Shown here: positions 46,461 to 54,717 of the stretch, in pieces
Layout of the letters: every line of letters starts with the position of its first letter
How positions within the stretch are numbered: the first letter of the stretch is position 1
NCBI RefSeq assembly: GCF_018987265.1
Contig: NZ_CP076853.1
Location: forward strand, 1,860,001 to 1,924,000
DNA from: Rhizobium sp. WYJ-E13
GTDB lineage: Bacteria > Pseudomonadota > Alphaproteobacteria > Rhizobiales > Rhizobiaceae
DNA length: 64,000 nucleotides
Reading direction: 5' to 3'
Translations under genes and position numbers: made by a program
The notes under the pieces: model-generated
Seen by the model: the letters and a program-made list of their open reading frames with translations, nothing else
What the model was told of the DNA's origin: nothing
Databases searched by the model: none

Positions 46461-46628
46461 TCATCCCTTCTTCGCATCCTTGCCGCCATCAGACGTTTTC
46501 GCCTTTCCAGGCGAGCGCAGATTGTCGAAGCTCATATAGTGGTCGGCGTCGGATGTGTTCCATTTGCCACCCAGATAGATGATGGCGATGGCTACGGCGA
46601 AGATGAGCAATACATAAAGCGTATCCAT
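46461..46628 (-). CDS. Small single-pass membrane protein
   Basis: A 55-residue product with an N-terminal membrane helix (about residues 2-21, DTLYVLLIFAVAIAIIYLGG) and a short, charged lysine-rich tail ending KDAKKG. The ATG at 46628 is the likely start; the longer upstream frame overlaps the next gene and lacks coding character. It is convergent with the TetR gene 12 bases away. I do not recognise a family. Confidence 0.55.
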   Translation of the reverse strand: MDTLYVLLIFAVAIAIIYLGGKWNTSDADHYMSFDNLRSPGKAKTSDGGKDAKKG

Positions 46629-46686
46629 ATCCCGGATGTAGCGCGCAACAATCGGTTGGACAGCTCTCGGCGATATGTCCCGGCCA

Positions 46687-47934
46687 TCAGGCGATCGCCA
46701 ACTCGCCGGCGGGTGCGGCGCGATAGGCCTCGCGGCCGCCGACCCAGGTGCGGCGGACGGCGGGTGCAGCACCTTCAGGCCAATCGACCAGCACGAGATC
46801 CGCCCGTTTGCCGATTTCGATCACGCCGCGATCGGAAAGTCCCGAGGCGCGCGCCGGATTGCCCGAGACGAGCGGCCAGAGCGCATGCAGCGGTGCCACG
46901 CCGTCGGCCTTCAGCCTTGCAAGACCGAGCAGCATAGCCGGGTAATAATAGTCAGAAGCGAGAATATCGCAGAGCCCTTCTCGGATCATGTCGGCCGCAC
47001 CGATCGAGGCGAGATGGCTGCCGCCGCGCGTGGCGTTCGGTGCGCCGAAGACGATGAAGTCGCCGGCATCGCGGGCAGCCCGCGCCACCCGCCGGTTCAT
47101 CGGGAATTCGCAGATCCGCGCGCCGCGCTGGCGGAAGAAATCGCGCGTTTCGATCTGGCTGTCGTCATGCGAGAGCATCGGCGCGCCCGAGGCCTTTCCG
47201 AGCGCTGCCACCTCTTCGATCGCATCGGGCACCTGCGGACGGCGTGCCCACATGCTGCGCACCAGCGCCACCATGTCCGCCACCGGGATTTTCGCCCGCT
47301 TGGCGCGTTCCGTCATCTTCTCGGCGAAGGCCGGCGTTTCGGGATCGACGACAGGGAAAGCCGGATCGAGGTCGAAGGGCCGCTCCTGCAGCGGCGTCGA
47401 GGGATGCAGCATCGCCATCGACGTGTGATCGTTGAAGGCAATCGACGGCAGGCGCGGACCGGCAAGCGCCTCGCGAATGAGGTCGACCGCCTCGAAGCAG
47501 AAGGTCTCCCAGCGCAACTGCACGCGATTATCCACCGTCAGCCGGGGCGTGAGCGCATCGAGCGCCCGCACGATGGCGTAACCGGTTTCGACCGAGCGCA
47601 GCCCGGGCTCCCAGCTCAGCGTCAGCGCATGATAGGCCGTCGCGATGCCGTTGGCGGCAAGCTGGCGGTCGGTTTCGAGCAGCGCGGCAGGAACAGGCAA
47701 CATCGTGCCCGGCCGCGGCATGACCTGCCGCTCGAAGGCATCGCCATGAATATCCACGAAAGCGGGGCCGAGCAGGTGGCCGCGCCCATCGACGATGTCC
47801 GCCCCGTCGCGCTGGCCGTCGATATCGGTGATCCGGCCGTCCTCCATACGCACCGAGGCGCGCTCCAGACGATCGCCGAATACAACGGTGGCGCCCTCGA
47901 TGATGACTGCCGGATTGTTCTGCATGGGTCTCAT
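46687..47934 (-). CDS. PhnM-like phosphonate-pathway amidohydrolase
   Basis: A 415-residue enzyme of the amidohydrolase superfamily. The N-terminal metal motif is FVDIHGDAFE (about 59-68), and SHDDSQIETRDFF and SDYYYPAML are as in PhnM. PhnM hydrolyses alpha-D-ribose 1-methylphosphonate 5-triphosphate in C-P lyase pathways. No other phn gene lies in this window, so it may be a stand-alone homologue with another substrate. The ATG at 47934 or 47925 is the start. It is divergent from the MFS gene. Confidence 0.82.
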   Translation of the reverse strand: MRPMQNNPAVIIEGATVVFGDRLERASVRMEDGRITDIDGQRDGADIVDGRGHLLGPAFVDIHGDAFERQVMPRPGTMLPVPAALLETDRQLAANGIATAYHALTLSWEPGLRSVETGYAIVRALDALTPRLTVDNRVQLRWETFCFEAVDLIREALAGPRLPSIAFNDHTSMAMLHPSTPLQERPFDLDPAFPVVDPETPAFAEKMTERAKRAKIPVADMVALVRSMWARRPQVPDAIEEVAALGKASGAPMLSHDDSQIETRDFFRQRGARICEFPMNRRVARAARDAGDFIVFGAPNATRGGSHLASIGAADMIREGLCDILASDYYYPAMLLGLARLKADGVAPLHALWPLVSGNPARASGLSDRGVIEIGKRADLVLVDWPEGAAPAVRRTWVGGREAYRAAPAGELAIA

Positions 47935-48123
47935 TCCAGGAAAAAAGGAGGCGCGGCAGTCGAGTCACCCGACAAGGTGCGCGCCATCAGCAGCTTCTAG
48001 CCAGCGTATATGACAGATTTGCCAACGTCGCTGATAAAACACCTCAAAAAGATCAAACATTTGAATAGCAGACATCAACAGGACGCAATTGGTCGCGGGA
48101 TCGGGCTCTGCTACCAAGAGCCG

Positions 48124-49290
48124 ATGACCACACGCCCGAAAACCTCACTCCTGTTCATCCTGATCGCCAGCGGAACCGTTCTCGGTATTGCCGGGACCGA
48201 TCTGGTGCTGCCGGCTGTCCCGAGCCTGCCGGGGCAGCTTGGAGGAAGCATCGAGGTCGCCCAGCTCGTGCTGGCGGCTTACGCCTTCGGCACGCTGGTC
48301 GGGCTGCTCACCTTCGGCGAACTGGGCGCGCGGTTCGATCCGCGCAAGCTGTTGATCTGGTCGCTTGCCCTGTTCGGGATTGCCTCGCTCGCATCAGCGG
48401 AATCTCCTTCGATCGAATGGCTGATTGCCCTGCGCTTCGCCCAGGGTGCATTCGGCTCCGGTCCCGCCGTTTTTGCGCCCGGTTTCATCCACGGCCTCTA
48501 TCCGCACGACAAGGCCGCGGCCGCCATGGGACGGCTCGGTTCCGTCGAGTCCCTGGCGCCGGCGCTGGCCCCGATTGCCGGAGCCTGGCTCTTGGAATTC
48601 GGAGGCTGGGAGATTTCCTTCGTGCTGCTGGCGGTGCTTTCGGCGCTGATATCGGCAGCCGTTTTCTGGCAGCGCGCCCATTTCCCGCGCCGGCAGGAAA
48701 AGGAAGATCATCACAGCTACCTCGCCATTCTGAAGAATCTGGAATTTCTGAGCTACGCGTCGAGCCAGGCTCTGTCGCTCGGCGCGCTCCTGGTTTTCGT
48801 CTTCGGCCTGCCGGCCGTCCTGACCGGCCCGCTCGACAAGGGCATCGAGGATTTCGTCATCCTGCAGGTCTGCGGCATCGCCAACTTCATTCTGGCCGCG
48901 AATTCTTCCGCGTGGCTGGCGGCAAAATTCGGCACCCTGAGGACGATCCGCGTGGGTACGGCGATCATGCCCTGCGCCTTTCTGGCAATCCTCGCCTACA
49001 CGCTCACAGGCGCAAGCAGCCTTTACGCTCTCGTCCCGCTCTGGGCGATCTTGAATTTCGGCTTCGGCATCCGCGGACCGATCGGCTTTCATCGGGCCAT
49101 ATCGGCTGCCCGCGGCGATCATTCGCGCGCGGCTGCCATCGTCATCGCAGCGATCCTCGGCATAGCGGCACTCGGAACGACCGCCGTCGCCCCCTACATC
49201 TCCGTCGGCCTCTGGCCGCTGGCAATCACCGGCGCCGTGATCTCGACCGTCGCGCTGCTGTCGCTGGTGCCGCTGCGAAGCTTCGATTGA
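48124..49290 (+). CDS. MFS exporter, Bcr/CflA-like
   Basis: A 388-residue inner-membrane transporter with twelve helices. The first loop reads GELGARFDPRKLL, a variant of the MFS A motif, and helix 1 contains the GTDLVLPAVPSLPGQL characteristic of drug exporters. The central loop carries HFPRRQEKEDHH. The start at 48124 is chosen because the preceding 38 codons of the open frame are AT-rich with no coding bias. It probably exports toxic compounds. It has no partner gene. Confidence 0.85.
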   Translation: MTTRPKTSLLFILIASGTVLGIAGTDLVLPAVPSLPGQLGGSIEVAQLVLAAYAFGTLVGLLTFGELGARFDPRKLLIWSLALFGIASLASAESPSIEWLIALRFAQGAFGSGPAVFAPGFIHGLYPHDKAAAAMGRLGSVESLAPALAPIAGAWLLEFGGWEISFVLLAVLSALISAAVFWQRAHFPRRQEKEDHHSYLAILKNLEFLSYASSQALSLGALLVFVFGLPAVLTGPLDKGIEDFVILQVCGIANFILAANSSAWLAAKFGTLRTIRVGTAIMPCAFLAILAYTLTGASSLYALVPLWAILNFGFGIRGPIGFHRAISAARGDHSRAAAIVIAAILGIAALGTTAVAPYISVGLWPLAITGAVISTVALLSLVPLRSFD

Positions 49291-49591
49291 AGCCGCCTGC
49301 CAGAGGGGCCAGAAGCGGATATAGGCTTTGTTTGGAGAAATGGCCGATTTGGGGCCGAATGCATGCTGACAGCTTTTGGCGCCAGACAGCGAAAAGCAGC
49401 CGTTAGCAAGAGCCGTTTCCATTGACTGCTCGAACTCTCCCTTTACCGACAAGGAACAGCACAATTTCATAATTGTATTCCCGAGGGTCTGCCCTAACAG
49501 CGACCCCAAGCACGTCGAGACGGATCGAACTGTCCGCTACCCAGCAATGTCAGAGATAACACAGAGAACGCTCGCGACTTATCGATCTAAG
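49291..49591. other. Intergenic region, MFS / DUF262 genes
   Basis: About 300 bases between the convergent MFS and DUF262 genes. No supported coding frame and no strong hairpin. At 49307-49323 a minus-strand 17-mer resembles one at 53409-53425 at 15 of 17 positions. Confidence 0.5.
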
Positions 49592-51235
49592 TCACTTCTC
49601 ACTTTGGAAAACCGGGTGGATTCGCTCGTCAATCTTTGTCCAAAGCTTCAAGGCACGGGCTGACAGGAAAGCTCCGTAGTCGTCCTCATCGATGCCCATG
49701 CCGTGCCTGTCAATCAGGTGGGTTGCAAGGCTGCCACTCATCGTGCGGTTCGATGCCTCGAATCTCGGAATATAGACCTTTGGTGGTTTGGCGTTGATCT
49801 GGCGCTTGTTGAGATCAGCGCCGATCAGCGTAATGTTGACGACGGAGTTTTCGTTGCCGACCCCACTCGTACGAAGATGATCCTTTGGAAAGAAATGATG
49901 GAAGTTCTTCGACGAGGCGATTTTGAGATAGCTGTTGTCCAGAAGGACGGTTCCATCGTTGTGGAAGTTTCGCGGCTGCTCGAAGGCGAGCAGGCATAGT
50001 ATAGCCTTGCAGAGCGAGTTTCCCGTCGCGAAGTTGGTCCCGATCAGGCCCTCAGCGCCAGTAATGCTGACCGGGATATCCCAGGCGCCCTCGCCGCCGG
50101 CTATGATGTCGTCGATGGCTCGCTTGTCTGCGGCTAGTTTAGATTCGACCGCTGAAGAGTATCGGTAGCCCAGCGACGAACGCCAGAAGAACCTTCTCAT
50201 TTGTAGATGATCGTTACCCGCGGGCTCGTAGCGCTTGATGAAAAACCAATACGCGAATGGAACAATGAGCGAGTCATAAGGTAGCAGTGCGGAAACCGGA
50301 ATACGGTAGGCGGTACGGAAATGGTCCACCGCACTCTTGATCGCGCCGACCGCCTTCGGCCAGGTCTCGATCACCTTGACCTTATCAAGGCCGAGGATTG
50401 TCGAACGCTTGGCTTCGCCTGCCAGCACGAGGGCAAGCAACTGCATCACGGTGGAGGGCGAAACACCGTCGTACCCTACTTCCTCAAGCTCCGTTTGGAC
50501 CTTGCTCCACTCAACCTGCATGTCGAATTTTCTGCTTTCGTCATACGTCTTGGCGACCATGATCTCGAATAGGGTGAGCACCGAACCGCCAGTATTGATG
50601 CGCGTGAAAACTTCGATAGCGCTGTCGATGTCCTCGCGCGTCAGCGTTACCAGGCTGAAGTCGTATGTCGCAAAAGCCTGTTTGAACTTGTCCGCGACAT
50701 CGAGGTCGTCATCGGTGAGGCCGAGTTCCGCGACCAGACGCTTTTCCACGTCGCGGTTCAGCGCGAGAACATCCTTTAGCGAAACACACTTGCTGGCATT
50801 TTCGGGTAGTTCATGAACGACGATCTGAGCATCATCTGGCAGCGTCGGGTCGAGGTTAACGTAGATCTCGGCGAAATCGGTGATTTTTTTCGAGCCGCTG
50901 CGAGGGATTTTTGCTCCTCGATAGGCAGCGAACAGCGAAGTCATGCGCTGCTGTCCGTCAAGAACATACTCAACCTGTCGGTCATCCGGTGTAGGCGGAA
51001 GGGAAATGCTGCCCACTTCCTTAACGTCCGCCATACGCTGGTTAGTTTTCCAAAGGATGAAGGTGCCGATCGGATAACCCTTCACGATACTGTCGAGCAG
51101 CGCTGCGGTCTTCTCGATCGGCCACACGAATTCACGCTGGAATTTCGGGATCTTTATGACGCCCTTTTCGATATCCGAAATGAGGTCCTGATATTTACGG
51201 CTGTCGGGCTTTGGCTGCGGGCGGGGTGTGGTCAT
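49592..51235 (-). CDS. DUF262 protein with C-terminal HNH-like domain (GmrSD-like)
   Basis: A 547-residue soluble protein. The N-terminal DUF262 domain (about 10-230) has the ParB-like DGQQRMTS motif at 93-100 and FQREFVWP at 32-39. A histidine-rich NFHHFFPKDHL element at about 443-453, followed by an asparagine- and lysine-containing NITLIGADLNKRQIN stretch, resembles the DUF1524-like nuclease core of GmrSD-type modification-dependent restriction proteins. Composition is more AT-rich than its neighbours. A defence role is inferred; it stands alone on its strand. Confidence 0.75.
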   Translation of the reverse strand: MTTPRPQPKPDSRKYQDLISDIEKGVIKIPKFQREFVWPIEKTAALLDSIVKGYPIGTFILWKTNQRMADVKEVGSISLPPTPDDRQVEYVLDGQQRMTSLFAAYRGAKIPRSGSKKITDFAEIYVNLDPTLPDDAQIVVHELPENASKCVSLKDVLALNRDVEKRLVAELGLTDDDLDVADKFKQAFATYDFSLVTLTREDIDSAIEVFTRINTGGSVLTLFEIMVAKTYDESRKFDMQVEWSKVQTELEEVGYDGVSPSTVMQLLALVLAGEAKRSTILGLDKVKVIETWPKAVGAIKSAVDHFRTAYRIPVSALLPYDSLIVPFAYWFFIKRYEPAGNDHLQMRRFFWRSSLGYRYSSAVESKLAADKRAIDDIIAGGEGAWDIPVSITGAEGLIGTNFATGNSLCKAILCLLAFEQPRNFHNDGTVLLDNSYLKIASSKNFHHFFPKDHLRTSGVGNENSVVNITLIGADLNKRQINAKPPKVYIPRFEASNRTMSGSLATHLIDRHGMGIDEDDYGAFLSARALKLWTKIDERIHPVFQSEK

Positions 51236-51377
51236 CGATCGTCTGAACCTCGAAATATTAAAGAGCTTTAACCGCGTCTACGCCAGCCGTCCATGCTTCC
51301 GGTGCGAAATGGCTCTGCCAAGCGTCAGAATGGGGCCGTGAGGGGACAGTCCGAATTCGAGCTTTGCGCTCGTCGTC

Positions 51378-53144
51378 TCACTCCCGCCCGGACAGCCGTT
51401 TCAAAGCGTCGATGCCAACCGGGGGAACAGCCTGGAACGGCAGAATATAGGCTCGTTTCGCCAATTTGCGTGTGATCCGGTCGATCTGCACCCGTTCTCC
51501 CGCAAAACGCGACTGCAAAAGCGGGTCATGCGTGCCACTCGCCGCCATGGTCCTGTTGACCACCCAACCGTAAGGCTCGATCTTTGCTCGCCGCAGGTCT
51601 TCCTGCAGCATTGCCGCTTCGGAGACCGGCGTCGTTTCGGGAAGGGAAACGAGGATGACGCGCGTATATTCCGGGTCCTGAAGGCGCATCAGTGGCGTCA
51701 CGATCCGGCCAGGGCCGACCGTCTCCATCTGTCGCGTCATCTGGCGATGATAAGCGCCCGTCGCATCCAGCAGGAGAAGCGTGTGCCCCGTCGGAGCGGT
51801 GTCGATGACCACAAAGGCGTCGCGGGCCTCTGCCACAATCCGTGAGAAGGCGTGGAAGACAGCGACTTCCTCCGTGCAGGGAGATTCGAGGTCTTCCCGG
51901 AGAAGCGCCTTGTCGTCCTCGTCGAGATCGCGTCCGCGCGACGACATGATCTTCTCGATGTAGCGTTTGGTTTCGGCGGCGGGATCAATCCTGTCGACCG
52001 TCAGACCGCGCATATTTCCCTCAACGACAAACGACAGGTGAGCCGCCGGATCAGTAGTCGTCAAATGCACGGCATGGCCGCGTTCGACCAGGCCGACGGC
52101 AAGGGCAGCAGCGACCGTCGTCTTTCCGACGCCGCCCTTTCCCATCACCATCACCAGGCCCTTGCGGCCACCGGCGATCTCGTCAATCAATTTCGCAAGC
52201 GACGGCAGGGTGGTATGGGCGGCTGCCACTGGTTCCTGGACGGTCGACGCCTGCGACTGAGGTGCGAACAAGGCCCGAAGTGCATCAAGACCCACCATGT
52301 CGAAGGGAAGCATCGGAAACTCGTCGCTCGGCAGCCGGGACAGTTCAACCGGCATCGTCGAGAGCGCGGCTTCCTGTGATCGCTCAATCCCGACTGCAAT
52401 CGGATCGTCGCGCTTAGTCGCACGAAACCGCCCATTGATCGCGAGCAGTTGGTTCTTTAGCCCGAGGGCCGCCAGTTCGCCCGACGTGCGTGAAGCCTCG
52501 CGAAGAGCACTCGAGTCCGGACGGACGACCAGGACGATCCGTGTGCGCTTCTCATCTCCCAGGCATGCAAGCGCCTTCTGGAACCGCCCCTCCTGCATCT
52601 TCAGGCCCGAGTGCGGACCCAGGCACGATGCGCCCCTGTCATTACCCTCAAGAAAACCGGTCCATGCCTTTGGAAGACTGAGAAGCCGCAATGTGTGACC
52701 CGTGGGTGCGGTGTCGAAAATGATATGGTCGAACGGCGACATGTCGTCTGCAAGGAGTCCGACAAAGGCATCGAACGCCGCAATCTCTGTCGTGCAGGCT
52801 CCGGAAAGCTGTTCCCGAACCGTGTTCCGTTCGCTCTCGGAAGCGTTGGCTGCCATCTGTGCCAATACACGTTCGCGATAGTCTTCGGCGGCCGCTTCCG
52901 GATTGATGTTCATGGCGTAGAGGCCGGGTACGGATGGGATTGGGGTGGGGGTATCCCGGAGCAGCGTCGCCAGCATTTCGTCCAGATTGGATGCGGGGTC
53001 AGTGCTGACCAGCAGCACCTGCTTTCCGCCGTCGCAAAGCGTGATCGCGCTTGCACAGCTTAGGGACGTCTTGCCGACCCCGCCCTTCCCCGTGAAGAAC
53101 AGGTAGCGCGTCGGGTTGGTCAACATCTGCTGCGTAACGGCCAT
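51378..53144 (-). CDS. arsA: ArsA arsenite/antimonite pump ATPase (double-domain)
   Basis: A 588-residue cytoplasmic ATPase made of two homologous halves, close to the 583 residues of the E. coli protein. Each half has the P-loop GKGGVGKT (about 19-26, and again near 330) and the switch DTAPTGHTLRLL or its near copy. Metalloid-binding cysteines are visible in SGACTTEIAAF and ESPCTEEVAVF. ArsA energises the ArsB or Acr3 channel and usually follows arsD; none of these genes is in the window. The ATG at 53144 gives the standard length. A weak ribosome site precedes it. Confidence 0.9.
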   Translation of the reverse strand: MAVTQQMLTNPTRYLFFTGKGGVGKTSLSCASAITLCDGGKQVLLVSTDPASNLDEMLATLLRDTPTPIPSVPGLYAMNINPEAAAEDYRERVLAQMAANASESERNTVREQLSGACTTEIAAFDAFVGLLADDMSPFDHIIFDTAPTGHTLRLLSLPKAWTGFLEGNDRGASCLGPHSGLKMQEGRFQKALACLGDEKRTRIVLVVRPDSSALREASRTSGELAALGLKNQLLAINGRFRATKRDDPIAVGIERSQEAALSTMPVELSRLPSDEFPMLPFDMVGLDALRALFAPQSQASTVQEPVAAAHTTLPSLAKLIDEIAGGRKGLVMVMGKGGVGKTTVAAALAVGLVERGHAVHLTTTDPAAHLSFVVEGNMRGLTVDRIDPAAETKRYIEKIMSSRGRDLDEDDKALLREDLESPCTEEVAVFHAFSRIVAEARDAFVVIDTAPTGHTLLLLDATGAYHRQMTRQMETVGPGRIVTPLMRLQDPEYTRVILVSLPETTPVSEAAMLQEDLRRAKIEPYGWVVNRTMAASGTHDPLLQSRFAGERVQIDRITRKLAKRAYILPFQAVPPVGIDALKRLSGRE

Positions 53145-53479
53145 GACGATCTCACTTTCACAAAGGCTTAGATGATCGAGACCGAGCCATCCTTGATCGA
53201 CCTCAATCAATATCGAATGAGGCGTAGCTTTTCTGCGCAGCATTCCGTACGCGAGGGAATGCGAGCGCGTTCACAACATGCTTGACCGCTGATGGGGCAC
53301 CGGCGACGCGGCGCCCCCACGGAGCTATGTCCGCACTCTGGCCTGCGCGATGACGACGTTTCCGACCGAATTGGAGGCGCGAAGCAGTCTTTCAGTGATC
53401 GAACCTTCTATGTCCGCTTCGGGCCGAAAGCAGCAAAGCTCTGCCGCCGCGATCGAACCATATTCCGGCCCACCTCCCC
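53145..53479. other. Intergenic region, arsA / kinase-like gene
   Basis: A 335-base stretch upstream of arsA. It contains no good gene on either strand. A 17-mer at 53409-53425 (TATGTCCGCTTCGGGCC) has a near copy, inverted, at 49307-49323. No arsR-type operator dyad is visible here. Confidence 0.5.
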
Positions 53480-54010
53480 TCAGCCGGCCGCTCCGCATTT
53501 CGACAGGATATCGTCGACAACGGAGGCGAGCGGCCGCGTGGCGTCAATGCTCGTCGCGTCCTTGGGAGTGTCTTCTTTCGTTGCATACACCCATAAGACC
53601 AGGTCTCGTTCGTCCGGTTTTCCGCCGAACTCGTCTTCAGCCCTGCCGGCAAGCCGCCTCTTCAGCGTCTCCGGATCGACGTCGAGAACGAAGACCCCGT
53701 CGAACAGATCGATGAAGCGATGGAAATTCCGCGAGCCGCCGCAGAAGAAGGAGATCGGGTGGCTTTTATCGGCCACGAGCGATTTGACCTTGTCGAGATG
53801 CCAAATGTGGTGCCTGTGCCGAAAATTTATATCCAGACTATTCTGGCCATGCTGAGAGCTGACAAGCGCCTCGCCCGTCCGGGGGTCGCCCTGATAAGCC
53901 AGTTCACGGTCGCCATGGACGACGTGGTAACCGCGCCGCTGCAGTTCGGTGGCGACCGACGTCTTGCCGGTCCCGGAAACGCCTTCGATCAGATAGTTCC
54001 TGATGCCCAT
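53480..54010 (-). CDS. P-loop nucleoside/nucleotide kinase-like protein
   Basis: A 176-residue cytoplasmic protein with an N-terminal Walker A GVSGTGKTS (about 10-18), followed by RGYHVVHGDRELAYQ and a predicted lid LKRRLAGRAEDEFG near 140. This fits the small AAA_18/AAA_33 kinases related to adenylate and shikimate kinases. The ATG at 54010 follows a TTG alternative five codons upstream. It sits between arsA and an AbrB-like gene on the same strand. The substrate is unknown, so it is only loosely annotated. Confidence 0.72.
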   Translation of the reverse strand: MGIRNYLIEGVSGTGKTSVATELQRRGYHVVHGDRELAYQGDPRTGEALVSSQHGQNSLDINFRHRHHIWHLDKVKSLVADKSHPISFFCGGSRNFHRFIDLFDGVFVLDVDPETLKRRLAGRAEDEFGGKPDERDLVLWVYATKEDTPKDATSIDATRPLASVVDDILSKCGAAG

Positions 54011-54061
54011 TTCGCTCTCGTTCAATGAACTGCACGCTTTTCAATCATCAAGCTGGAGATA

Positions 54062-54304
54062 TCAACTTGACGGCCCATCACCGCGGGTGAGCGCCATGAT
54101 CGCATCCGTGGTGATGCCCTTCCCGGCATGTCCGCGAAGCTGCTCGAAGCGGCCCGCCGGCTTTTTCCTGTGGGCGCGCGTCAGCATCACGCTGCCATCT
54201 GCCGCCCTGTGAAAGTCGACCCTGCTTCCAGGCGTGATCCCCAGGAGCTCGCGAACCGCTTTCGGGATCGTCACCTGCGCTTTTGCCGTCACCGTCGTGC
54301 TCAT
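54062..54304 (-). CDS. AbrB/MazE/SpoVT-type DNA-binding protein
   Basis: An 80-residue protein. The N-terminal swapped-hairpin domain (about 2-45) has AKAQVTIPKAVRELLGITPG, the hallmark of AbrB-like antitoxins, and the C-terminal tail is basic. The ATG at 54304 is chosen over an upstream start at 54331. Antitoxins of this class normally overlap a PIN toxin gene downstream; the next gene on the strand is instead the kinase-like gene 51 bases away. It may be an orphan antitoxin or a regulator. Confidence 0.8.
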   Translation of the reverse strand: MSTTVTAKAQVTIPKAVRELLGITPGSRVDFHRAADGSVMLTRAHRKKPAGRFEQLRGHAGKGITTDAIMALTRGDGPSS

Positions 54305-54717
54305 GATCGCAATCCCGTAATACCGCCTCACAATCAGGTGTTACTTTTGCCTTCGGTTTCAAATTCGGCTCATCCGCGTGAAGCGGTAGACGATTATCAA
54401 TGACAACCGCTACGCCTGATTGTCTTATTTTCGCCGGAGTGGATATTTTGATCTTCCCGAACGCAGCTCTCTTATACCCGCCTAACACTATCAGGCGATT
54501 GCCGGCCGGAATGGATAAGAGTTTAAAATATTGATTTTTATAAGTTTCACAAACCAGCTCTAGGGTAACGATCAGCATACTCTCACTTCCAACCCGCCAA
54601 AAATTGCTATTTGTCAAATTCAGCAAGTACGGTACGGGAACGCAGAAAAGCAACCTTTCCTTGTGAATTCCTGATTCCACGCGGCGTTTTATTCTATCAG
54701 TTTAAAGGGGGCGAGAC
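54305..54717. other. Intergenic region upstream of the second autotransporter
   Basis: A 413-base stretch between divergent genes. It is AT-richer than the rest around 54520-54620. Inverted 8-mers CGCCTGAT (54413-54420) and ATCAGGCG (54490-54497) occur, but far apart. The ribosome site AAAGGGGGCGAG lies just before 54718. No gene is supported. Confidence 0.55.

Noticed and set aside
46675..48000. A plus-strand frame (441 codons) opposite the PhnM-like gene
   Set aside because: Antisense to a well-supported amidohydrolase; arginine-rich, with no domain.
54413..54497. Inverted 8-mers CGCCTGAT/ATCAGGCG upstream of the second autotransporter
   Set aside because: The 69-base spacing is too wide for an operator or hairpin of note, and the match is short enough to be chance.
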